From Kineococcus rubinsiae (GTDB taxonomy: Bacteria; Actinomycetota; Actinomycetes; Actinomycetales; Kineococcaceae), in assembly GCF_011839805.1 (NCBI RefSeq), contig NZ_VWPY01000031.1, positions 1 through 55,519 of the forward strand: 55,519 nucleotides of DNA, written 5' to 3'. Of this stretch, positions 36,211 through 45,737 are shown piece after piece. Each line of letters begins with the position of its first letter. Positions within the stretch are counted from its first letter, which is position 1. A program made the position numbers and the translations under genes. The notes below the pieces were generated by a model. The model was not told the origin of the DNA and made no database searches. It saw only the letters and a list, made by a program, of their open reading frames with translations.

Positions 36211-37092
36211 GTGCGACCATCGGGCGTGCTCGACGCCGTCCTCGACTGGTACTCCGCGAACGCCCGGGACCTGCCGTGGCGGGATCCGGAGTGCTCGCCG
36301 TGGGGCGTCCTCGTCAGCGAGGTGATGCTCCAGCAGACGCCCGTGGTCCGCGTCCTGCCCGCCTGGGCGGCGTGGATGGAACGCTGGCCGACGCCGCCCG
36401 ACCTCGCCGCGGACGCCCCGGGCGAGGCCGTGCGGGCCTGGGGACGGCTCGGCTACCCGCGGCGCGCCCTGCGCCTGCACGCCGCCGCCGCGGCCATCAC
36501 CGCCGAGCACGACGGCCGCGTGCCCTCCGAGCACGCCGACCTGCTGGCGCTGCCCGGCGTGGGCGCGTACACCGCGGCTGCGGTCGCGGCCTTCGCCTTC
36601 CGGGCCCGGCACGCCGTCGTGGACACCAACGTCCGCCGGGTGCACGCGCGCGCCGTGACGGGCGCGGCCGAGCCCGCCCCGGCCCTGACCAGCGCCGAGA
36701 CCCGCCTCGCGGTCGACCTGCTGCCCGCCGACCCGGAGACGTCCGCCCGCTGGGGCGTCGCCGTCATGGAGCTCGGGGCGCTGGTCTGCACGGCGCGGGC
36801 CCCGAGGTGCCCGCAGTGCCCGCTGCTCGACGAGTGCGCGTGGGTGCTCGCGGGCCGTCCGGCGCACGAGGGCCCGGCCCGGCGCGGTCAGGCCTGGGCG
36901 GGCACCGACCGGCAGGTCCGCGGGCGGCTGCTCGCGGTGCTGCGGGAGGCGCCCGGCCCCGTGGGGGCGGACGACCTCGCGGCGGCGTGGACGAGCGACG
37001 ACGCGCAGCGCGAGCGCTGCCTGGCGGGGCTCGTCACCGACGGCCTGGTCGAGCCGCTCCCCGACGGCCGCTTCGCCCTGCCGGGCACCTGA
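36211..37092 (+). CDS. mutY: A/G-specific adenine glycosylase
   Basis: 293 residues. HhH-GPD fold: EVMLQQTPV (catalytic Glu), LPGVGAYTAAAVAAFAF hairpin, VVDTNVRRV (catalytic Asp), and the 4Fe-4S ligands C-x6-C-x2-C-x5-C (CTARAPRCPQCPLLDEC). Removes adenine opposite 8-oxoguanine. The tail after the cluster is only ~75 residues with no obvious NUDIX-like domain, a short actinobacterial form. GTG 36211 has AAGGGA upstream; GTG 36226 is an alternative. Confidence 0.94.
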   Translation: MRPSGVLDAVLDWYSANARDLPWRDPECSPWGVLVSEVMLQQTPVVRVLPAWAAWMERWPTPPDLAADAPGEAVRAWGRLGYPRRALRLHAAAAAITAEHDGRVPSEHADLLALPGVGAYTAAAVAAFAFRARHAVVDTNVRRVHARAVTGAAEPAPALTSAETRLAVDLLPADPETSARWGVAVMELGALVCTARAPRCPQCPLLDECAWVLAGRPAHEGPARRGQAWAGTDRQVRGRLLAVLREAPGPVGADDLAAAWTSDDAQRERCLAGLVTDGLVEPLPDGRFALPGT

Positions 37093-37140
37093 CCCCTCCG
37101 TGATCATGCAGGGAATACCTGCATGATCACGGAGGGGTCA
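37090..37140. terminator. Perfect 23-bp inverted repeat: bidirectional terminator
   Basis: Arms 37090-37112 and 37118-37140 are exact complements around the loop GAATA. The arms begin with the mutY TGA and the arfB TGA. The inner part is CCTCCGTGATCATGCAGG. No U-tract, but the stem is very stable in both directions. Confidence 0.85.
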
Positions 37141-37563
37141 GTCGTCGGTGCTGCGGCGCAGGCGCTTGACGTCGCCGCGGGCCCGCTTGCCCTCCAGCCG
37201 CCGCCGCTGCGAACCGCGCGTGGGGCGCGTCGGCCGGCGCTTCGGCGGGTCGGGCGCGACGGCCGCCGCGAGCAGCTCGGTCAGCCGCTGCGCCGCGGCG
37301 GCCCGGTTGCGCAGCTGCGCGCGGTGCTCGGAGGCCACGACGGTGACGACCCCGTCGACGAGGCGCCCCGCGAGCCGCTCCAGCGCCCGCTCGCGCAGGT
37401 CCTCGGGCAGGGCGGGCGAGCGGGCGACGTCGAAGGACAGCTCGACGCGCGAGTCCGTCGTGTTCACGCCCTGCCCGCCCGGCCCGCTCGCCCGGGAGAA
37501 CCGCTCGTGCAGCTCCGCCGCCGGGACGGTGACCCGGCGGTTCACGACCAGGTCACCCTCCAC
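37138..37563 (-). CDS. arfB: Alternative ribosome-rescue factor ArfB (YaeJ, peptidyl-tRNA hydrolase)
   Basis: 141 residues. Release-factor-like domain with SGPGGQGVN (GGQ catalytic motif) and a Lys/Arg-rich C-terminal tail (KRRPTRPTRGSQRRRLEGK) that enters the empty mRNA channel of stalled ribosomes. No stop-codon recognition domain, as expected. Its GTG overlaps the gntP TAG by one base. Confidence 0.93.
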   Translation of the reverse strand: MEGDLVVNRRVTVPAAELHERFSRASGPGGQGVNTTDSRVELSFDVARSPALPEDLRERALERLAGRLVDGVVTVVASEHRAQLRNRAAAAQRLTELLAAAVAPDPPKRRPTRPTRGSQRRRLEGKRARGDVKRLRRSTDD

Positions 37564-38984
37564 TAGGCGACGGTGCTGAGCAGCAGCACCCCGAGGAGCC
37601 CGACGACGGAGATGACGGTCTCCATGACCGACCAGCTCTTCAGCGTCTGCCCGACCGTGAGGCCGAAGAACTGCTTGACCAGCCAGAAGCCCACGTCGTT
37701 GACGTGGGAGAAGAACAGCGAGCCGGCGCCGATGGCGAGCGCGAGCAGCGCGAGGTGGTTGGCGGACAGGTCCCCCGCCAGCGGCGCGACGATGCCGGCC
37801 GCGGTGATGGTGGCCACCGTCGCCGAGCCGGTGGCGACGCGGATGAGGACCGCGACGAGCCAGCCCAGGATCAGCGGCGACAGGCTGAGCGCCGCGGCCT
37901 GCTGGCCGACGAGCTCACCGACCTTCGCGTCCACGAGGACCTGCTTGAACCCGCCGCCCGCCGCGATGATCAGCAGCGTCGAGGCGATGGGCGGCAGCGA
38001 GGCGTCGATCGTGGAACCGATGCGGTGCCGGTCCATGCCGACGCCGAGGCCCAGCAGCAGGATGGCCGCGATGGCGCCCAGGAGCAGCGCCACCAGCGGC
38101 GTGCCGAGCGCGAAGAGCAGGTCGTGGACCGCGTTGCCCTTGGAGGAGACGATCTCCGCCACGGCCCGGGCCAGCATCAGCACGACGGGCAGCAGCACGA
38201 CGGCCAGCGTCGCCGCGAGGCTGGGGCGGCGGGTGCCCTCCTCGGCGCCGCCGAGGTCCCCGCCCGAGGTGGGCAGGTGGCTGGCGTCCTGCGGCCCGAA
38301 GCGGGAGACCAGCGGGGCCAGCAGCGGGCCGGCGATGATGACCGTGGGGATGGCCAGCAGCAGGCCGAAGCCCAGGGTGCGCCCCAGGTCGGCGTTGAGC
38401 TGGGCGATGGCGACCAGCGGCCCCGGGTGCGGCGGCACGAAGCCGTGCAGCACCGAGAGCCCGGCCAGCGCGGGGATGCCGAGCGCGAGCACCGGGCGCC
38501 CCGTGCGCTTGGCGACCAGCAGGACGATCGGGACGATGAGGACGAGGCCGATCTCGAAGAACAGGGGCAGCCCGACCAGGGCCGCCGCACCGGCGAGCGC
38601 CCACGGCAGCCCCCGGCCCGGGACCTTGGCCACGATGCGGTCGACGATCTCGCTGGCTCCCCCGCTGTCGGCGAGGAAGCGGCCGAGCACCGCACCCAGC
38701 GCGACGAGGATGCCGACGTCGGCGAAGGTCTTGCCCGCACCGCCGGCCGTGCCGTCGGCGTCGCCGAGACCGATGGAGAACGACGCGACGATGTCCTGCA
38801 CCGAGAGGCCGGCGACCAGGCCGAGCACGGCGGAGCCGAGCAGCAGGGCGATGAACGGGTTGAGCTTGGCCCACGAGACCGTGACGACGACGACGACGAT
38901 GCCGAGCACCGCGGCGACGACGAGGCGGGTGTCGTGACCTGACCAGGCGGCGGCCTGCACGGCCGCGGCGACGGTTGACTGCAT
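37563..38984 (-). CDS. gntP: Gluconate:H+ symporter (GntP family)
   Basis: 473 residues with about 12-13 membrane helices. Conserved segments include LPLFFEIGLVLIVPIV, GFVPPHPGPLVA and the C-terminal FFSHVNDVGFWLVKQF of the GntP family. Imports gluconate, which the adjacent kinase would phosphorylate. ATG 38984 with GGAG upstream, 13 nt after gntK. Confidence 0.94.
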   Translation of the reverse strand: MQSTVAAAVQAAAWSGHDTRLVVAAVLGIVVVVVTVSWAKLNPFIALLLGSAVLGLVAGLSVQDIVASFSIGLGDADGTAGGAGKTFADVGILVALGAVLGRFLADSGGASEIVDRIVAKVPGRGLPWALAGAAALVGLPLFFEIGLVLIVPIVLLVAKRTGRPVLALGIPALAGLSVLHGFVPPHPGPLVAIAQLNADLGRTLGFGLLLAIPTVIIAGPLLAPLVSRFGPQDASHLPTSGGDLGGAEEGTRRPSLAATLAVVLLPVVLMLARAVAEIVSSKGNAVHDLLFALGTPLVALLLGAIAAILLLGLGVGMDRHRIGSTIDASLPPIASTLLIIAAGGGFKQVLVDAKVGELVGQQAAALSLSPLILGWLVAVLIRVATGSATVATITAAGIVAPLAGDLSANHLALLALAIGAGSLFFSHVNDVGFWLVKQFFGLTVGQTLKSWSVMETVISVVGLLGVLLLSTVA

Positions 38985-38997
38985 GGGCGGGGTCTCC

Positions 38998-39516
38998 TCA
39001 GACGTAGCGCTGCAGGCTGCGGAGCACCTCGGCGAGCACGGCGTCCTCGCCCCCCTCGACGGGGACGACGAAGCCTCGCTCGTCGGGCTGCAGGGGCTGG
39101 AGGGTGTCGAGCTGGCTGCGCAGCAGGGAGGCGGGCATGTAGTGGTTCTCCCGGTGCGCCATCCTGTCGGCCAGGACCGCGGCGGGCACCTCGAGCTCGC
39201 AGAAGACGACCGACGGGTGGCCGTCGGAGAGCAGGTCGCGGTAGCTGCGCTTGAGCGCGGAGCAGGTGACGACCACGCTCTCGCCCAGCTTCTCGCGGTC
39301 GCCGATCCAGGAGGCGATGTCGCGCAGCCAGGGCCAGCGGTCGTCGTCGTCCAGGGGGTGCCCCGAGCGCATCTTCTCGACGTTGGCGGGCGGGTGGAAG
39401 TCGTCGCCCTCGGAGTACTTCCAGCCCAGGGCCTCGGCGGCCCCGGTGGCGACGGTCGTCTTGCCGCTGCCCGAGACGCCCATGACGATCACGGTCGTGG
39501 TGGGGGGGTTGCTCAC
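38998..39516 (-). CDS. gntK: Gluconokinase
   Basis: 172 residues. P-loop MGVSGSGKTTVA, GDDFHPPANVEKM (substrate loop), PLDDDDRWPWL and VVTCSALKRSYRDLL are typical of GntK. Makes 6-phosphogluconate for the pentose phosphate pathway. GTG 39516 overlaps the stop of the acetyltransferase gene. Confidence 0.95.
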   Translation of the reverse strand: MSNPPTTTVIVMGVSGSGKTTVATGAAEALGWKYSEGDDFHPPANVEKMRSGHPLDDDDRWPWLRDIASWIGDREKLGESVVVTCSALKRSYRDLLSDGHPSVVFCELEVPAAVLADRMAHRENHYMPASLLRSQLDTLQPLQPDERGFVVPVEGGEDAVLAEVLRSLQRYV

Positions 39517-40055
39517 GCGGGGTCCTCCTGCTGGCCGGCCGCGGGGACGACCCGCAGCATCCGGGCGTTGCCCAGGGTGTTGGGTTTGACGCGAGCCAGG
39601 TCGAGGAACTCCGCGACCCCCTCGTCGTGGGAGCGCAGCATCTCGGCGTAGACCTCGGGCGCCACGGGGGTGCCCTCGATCTCCACGAAGCCGTGGGCCG
39701 CGAAGAACCGCGTCTCGAAGGTGAGGCAGAACAGCCGGGTGACGCCGAGGTCGTCGGCGCGCTGCAGCAGGGCGTCCAGCAGCCGGTGCCCGACGCCGGT
39801 GCCGCGCAGCCGCGGGTCCACGGCGAGGGTGCGGACCTCGGCGAGGTCCTCCCACAGCACGTGCACGGCCCCGCAGCCGACGACCTCGCCGTCGACCTCG
39901 GCCACGACGAACTCCTGCACGGCCTCGTAGAGGGTGATCGTCTCCTTGGCGAGCAGGATCCGCTCCTGCGCGTAGGACTCGACGAGCCGCCGCATCGCCG
40001 GGACGTCGGGCGTGCGGGCGGGGCGCACCGTCACGACGGTCCCGGCGGTGCTCAC
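39513..40055 (-). CDS. argA: Amino-acid N-acetyltransferase (Rv2747/ArgA-like GNAT)
   Basis: 180 residues from GTG 40055, chosen because GGGAGG lies 9 nt upstream; GTG 40076 would overlap that site. Single GNAT domain: TLYEAVQEFVVAE, GCGAVHVLWEDLAEVRTLAV, LRGTGVGHRLL (acetyl-CoA loop), FETRFFAAHGFVEIEGTPV, EFLDLARVKPNTLGN. This closely follows the mycobacterial single-domain glutamate N-acetyltransferase of arginine synthesis. Odd company for gluconate genes, with which it overlaps. Confidence 0.88.
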   Translation of the reverse strand: MSTAGTVVTVRPARTPDVPAMRRLVESYAQERILLAKETITLYEAVQEFVVAEVDGEVVGCGAVHVLWEDLAEVRTLAVDPRLRGTGVGHRLLDALLQRADDLGVTRLFCLTFETRFFAAHGFVEIEGTPVAPEVYAEMLRSHDEGVAEFLDLARVKPNTLGNARMLRVVPAAGQQEDPA

Positions 40056-40081
40056 AGCGGTGATCCTCCCAGACACGCGCA

Positions 40082-40117
40082 GAGGCCCGGTACCCCCCGC
40101 GGGGGGTACCGGGCCTC
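40082..40117. terminator. 36-bp perfect palindrome after clpC
   Basis: GAGGCCCGGTACCCCCC (40082-40098), GC, then the exact complement (40101-40117). It lies about 20 bp past the clpC stop and would form a very stable hairpin, so it is the likely clpC terminator. No U-run. Confidence 0.8.
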
Positions 40118-40137
40118 GGCGGTCCGATCAGGTCACG

Positions 40138-42645
<2,508 letters not shown>

Positions 42646-42938
42646 GCGGCGCTCCTCGCGGGTGGTCGGGTCCAGGGGGCTGTCCCCCAGCGGACCACTC
42701 CGATGCTAGACCCGGGCACTGCCAGTCTCGCTCCCATCGGCTGTCACCGCGAGGTCGTGAGCTGTTCGTGTCCGGTCGTGGGTACCAACCTGCGCCCCGC
42801 AGGGGGTGTTCCGCCATCCACGTTCGCTGGTGGCGTACTGCGGGAGGGGGTGTGCTGCGGCTATCCTCACGCCACGTGAGGGTGCCGGGGGGCGCCGTCG
42901 CGGGAGGATGCCGGGAGCACCGACCTGTAGGGGGGAAC
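42646..42938. promoter_or_regulatory. Divergent clpC / acyltransferase promoter region
   Basis: 293 bp, no gene. For clpC: TAGCAT (42708-42703) with a 57-nt leader. For the plus-strand gene: TATCCT (42862-42867) with a ~70-nt leader. TTCGCTGGTGGCGTA (42823-42837) partly matches the ClgR site core CGCY-N3-RGCG, but sits rather far from either start. Only moderate support. Confidence 0.35.
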
Positions 42939-43556
42939 GTGGCGCCTGAGACACGCGCGGCCGGGAGCACGCAGGACGGGGAGCCACAGGGCCCGCCGGA
43001 CGCGCCCATCGGCCTGCTCGCGCAGCTGCGGGAGGACGTCCGGCGCAACGACGGCCTCCTGCGGCCGGGGACCCAGGCCGTCGTCGCCTACCGCCTGGGC
43101 GCCTGGTCGCGGACGTCCGCGCCGCCGTGGGCCCGCACGGTGACCCGCAAGCTGACGACGCTCGCCCACGTCCTGGTCCGCAACGCCTACGGCATCGAGC
43201 TGCCGCCCACGGCGGAGCTCGGGCGCCGCGTGAAGGTCGCCCACCAGTCCGGCATCGTCATCCACCCCCACAGCCGCATCGGCGACGACTGCACGCTGCG
43301 CCAGGGCGTCACGCTCGGCGCGGCCATCGCCGACGGCGAGCGCTTCGCCGCCCAGGCCCCCGTCCTCGGTCGCGGCGTGTCCGTCGGCGCGGGTGCGGTC
43401 GTCGTGGGCGCCGTGACGATCGGCGACGGCGCGGTGCTCGGCCCGAACGTCGTGGTCCTCACCAACGTCGGGGCCGGCAGCCGCGTCCTCGCCCCGCCGC
43501 CGCGCACCGTGGGCCTGCCCGCGGCCGTCCTCGCCCGGCAGGAGGGCGAGCGGTGA
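42939..43556 (+). CDS. CysE-like hexapeptide acyltransferase
   Basis: 205 residues from GTG 42939, preceded by a G-rich AGGGGGG. N-terminal helices (LLAQLREDVRRND, QAVVAYRLGAW) and a left-handed beta-helix (VKVAHQSGIVIHPHSRIGDDCTLRQGVTLGAA) as in serine O-acetyltransferase, with His residues at the expected site. Its stop overlaps the FkbH-like gene (GTGA). Given that partner and the ACP, it may transfer an ACP-borne glyceryl or acetyl group rather than make O-acetylserine; no cysK lies here. Confidence 0.85.
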   Translation: MAPETRAAGSTQDGEPQGPPDAPIGLLAQLREDVRRNDGLLRPGTQAVVAYRLGAWSRTSAPPWARTVTRKLTTLAHVLVRNAYGIELPPTAELGRRVKVAHQSGIVIHPHSRIGDDCTLRQGVTLGAAIADGERFAAQAPVLGRGVSVGAGAVVVGAVTIGDGAVLGPNVVVLTNVGAGSRVLAPPPRTVGLPAAVLARQEGER

Positions 43557-45511
43557 GCGCGGAGCAGGCCCGCGGCGCCACCTGGGACACCGCGGCCCCG
43601 CCGGAGCTGCTGCGCCGGGCCGGCGAGCTCGCGGAGCAGGACCCGGCGGCCGCGGTGCGCCTGCTGGGCGCCCTGACCGGCGCGACGACCGAGCTGCCGC
43701 CCTGGCTGGCCGGCGCGCGCCTCGTCGCCGGCCTGCCCGCCGGCTCCTGGGCGCGGCGCACCGTGCGCCTGGCCGTGCTGGGCAGCCACACCACGGGCCA
43801 CCTCGTGCCCCTGCTGCGGCTCGCGGCCGCGGCCCACGGCATCGCCCTGGACCTCTACGAGGCGCCGTACGGGCAGTACCAGCTGGAGGTGCTGGACCCG
43901 CAGTCGCCGCTGCACGCCTTCCGCCCGGAGGTCGTGCTGCTGGCCGTCGACCAGCGCGAGGCCCGCTTCCCGGCGCACTCCGCGACGCCCGCGCAGGACC
44001 TCGAGGCCGAGGCCGCGCGCTGGCGCTCGCTGTGGTCGGCCCTGCGCGACGACCTCGGCGCGCTCGTCCTGCAGACCACCTTCGTGCCCCCCGTCGACGA
44101 CGAGTTCGGCAGCTTCGCCGTCGCGCTGCCCGGCGCCCGCCGCCGGCAGCTGCGCGCCCTGAACCTCGCCCTGGGCGACGACCTGCCCCCCGGCGTGCAC
44201 CTCGTCGACGCCGAGGCCGTCGCGGCCACGGCCGGCGCCCGCACCTACGCCGACGAGCGGTACTGGTTCCTGTCCAAGCACGCCGTCGGCCTCGGCGCCC
44301 TGCCCCTGCTGGCGCGCGCCGTGACCCAGGTGCTCGCCGCGGCCGTCGGCCTGCAGCGCAAGGTCGTCGTCTGCGACCTCGACGGGACCCTGTGGGGCGG
44401 GGTCGTCGGCGAGGACGGCGTCGGGGGCGTGCTCGTGGGCGACGGCCCCGCGGGTGAGGCGTTCCAGGCCTTCCAGGAGCACCTGCGGCGCCTGCAGCAG
44501 CGCGGGGTCCTGCTGGCCGTCGTGTCCAAGAACAACGACGCCGACGCCCGCGCGCCCTTCGAGCAGCGGCCCGAGATGCGGCTCGGGCTGGAGCACTTCG
44601 CGGCCTTCCTGGCCACGTGGGAGCCCAAGGCCGACCAGATCGCCCGGCTCGCCGGGGAGCTCGGCCTCGGCCTGGACTCCTTCGTCTTCGTCGACGACAA
44701 CCCCGTCGAGCGCGAGCAGGTCCGGCGGGCCCTGCCCGAGGTCGGCGTCGTCGCGCTGCCCGCCGACCCCGCGGGCTTCGTCCGGGCCCTCGCGGAGTTC
44801 CCCGGCATGGAGACGGCCTCGCTGACCGAGGAGGACGCCCGGCGCACCTCCTCCTACCGGGCCCGGGCCGAGGTGGCCCGCGCCCGCGACGGGGCCGGCT
44901 CCCGCGAGGAGTTCCTCGCCGGCCTGGAGATGGTGCTGACGGTCGAGCCGGTCGGGGAGGACAACCTGCGCCGGGTCGTCCAGCTCATCGGCAAGACCAA
45001 CCAGTTCAACCTGACCACACGCCGCCACACCGAGGCCGCGGTCCGCGAGCTCGCGGCCCGCCCCGGCGCGGTCGCCCAGGCCCTGCGCCTGCGCGACGCC
45101 CACGCCGACCACGGGCTGATCGGCGTGCTCCTCGCGGTGCCGGAGGAGTCCGACCTCGTCGTCGACACCTGGCTGATGTCCTGCCGCGTGCTCGGCCGGG
45201 GCCTCGAGGGCCCGGCCCTGGCGGGGCTGCTCGAGGCCGCGCGCCGCGACGGCCGGCGCCGCCTCGTGGGCGTCCACGTCCCCAGCGGGCGCAACGAGCC
45301 CGCGGCGCGCGCCTTCGCCGACGCGGGCTTCGTCCCGGACGGCGCGGCGGACGCCGACGGCAGCACCCGGTGGGTGCACCAGGTCTCCGGCGACCCGCTG
45401 CCGGGGCCGCCCGTGCTCATCGACCTGACCCCGGTGGTCGACCTGACCGCCGGCGCACCCCGCCCCCGATCCCTGGAGGACCCGTGCCCCACGACGTCGA
45501 CGACCGCCTGA
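43553..45511 (+). CDS. FkbH-like HAD-IIIC / GNAT protein (glyceryl-ACP forming)
   Basis: 652 residues. N-terminal SGNH-like region (VLGSHTTGHL, VVLLAVDQREA), HAD domain with CDLDGTLWGG (Asp275/Asp277), VVSKNND and VFVDDNPVERE, then a GNAT-like domain containing IGKTNQFNLTTRRH and MSCRVLGRGLEG; Cys544 is the likely thioester Cys. FkbH enzymes dephosphorylate 1,3-bisphosphoglycerate and load glycerate onto an ACP, which is encoded immediately downstream. Usual FkbH partners (dehydrogenases, PKS) are absent. Confidence 0.9.
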   Translation: MSAEQARGATWDTAAPPELLRRAGELAEQDPAAAVRLLGALTGATTELPPWLAGARLVAGLPAGSWARRTVRLAVLGSHTTGHLVPLLRLAAAAHGIALDLYEAPYGQYQLEVLDPQSPLHAFRPEVVLLAVDQREARFPAHSATPAQDLEAEAARWRSLWSALRDDLGALVLQTTFVPPVDDEFGSFAVALPGARRRQLRALNLALGDDLPPGVHLVDAEAVAATAGARTYADERYWFLSKHAVGLGALPLLARAVTQVLAAAVGLQRKVVVCDLDGTLWGGVVGEDGVGGVLVGDGPAGEAFQAFQEHLRRLQQRGVLLAVVSKNNDADARAPFEQRPEMRLGLEHFAAFLATWEPKADQIARLAGELGLGLDSFVFVDDNPVEREQVRRALPEVGVVALPADPAGFVRALAEFPGMETASLTEEDARRTSSYRARAEVARARDGAGSREEFLAGLEMVLTVEPVGEDNLRRVVQLIGKTNQFNLTTRRHTEAAVRELAARPGAVAQALRLRDAHADHGLIGVLLAVPEESDLVVDTWLMSCRVLGRGLEGPALAGLLEAARRDGRRRLVGVHVPSGRNEPAARAFADAGFVPDGAADADGSTRWVHQVSGDPLPGPPVLIDLTPVVDLTAGAPRPRSLEDPCPTTSTTA

Positions 45512-45723
45512 CCCGCGTCTTCCGCGAGGTGCTGGCCGACCCCGGCCTCGAGCTGCACGACGACCTGACCGCGGAGTCGGTGCCCGCGTGGGACTCCCTC
45601 GCGCACGTCGGGCTCATGTTCAGCATCGAGTCCGAGTTCGGCATCGTCTTCAGCGACACGGAGATGTCGGGCTTCGGCACCGTCGGGGAGCTGCGCCGGG
45701 CCGTGGAGCGCAAGGTCTCCTGA
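45484..45723 (+). CDS. Acyl carrier protein
   Basis: 79 residues. WDSLAHVGL carries the phosphopantetheine Ser38; the helical layout (HDDLTAESVPAWDSL, FSIESEFGIVFSD) is that of an ACP. It overlaps the end of the FkbH-like gene by 28 nt and has its own GGAGG inside it. Presumed carrier for the glyceryl unit. Confidence 0.9.
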   Translation: MPHDVDDRLTRVFREVLADPGLELHDDLTAESVPAWDSLAHVGLMFSIESEFGIVFSDTEMSGFGTVGELRRAVERKVS

Positions 45724-45724
45724 C

Positions 45725-45737
45725 GGCCCGCCGGGCC
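45725..45737. terminator. Small hairpin between convergent genes
   Basis: GGCCC-GCC-GGGCC, 5 bp, between the ACP and the GGDEF-EAL stop codons. Weak. Confidence 0.3.

Noticed and set aside
37573-38942. Two plus-strand frames opposite gntP
   Set aside because: Ser/Arg- or Asp/Gln-rich shadows; the minus frame has transporter helices and GntP motifs.
42823-42837. ClgR box controlling clpC
   Set aside because: Only the CGCT/GGCG core fits; the central A and one flank are wrong and it is more than 100 bp from the clpC start. Kept only as a weak note.
42939-43556. Plain cysteine-biosynthesis cysE
   Set aside because: No cysK neighbour and translational overlap with FkbH-like and ACP genes make another acceptor more likely, though not excluded.
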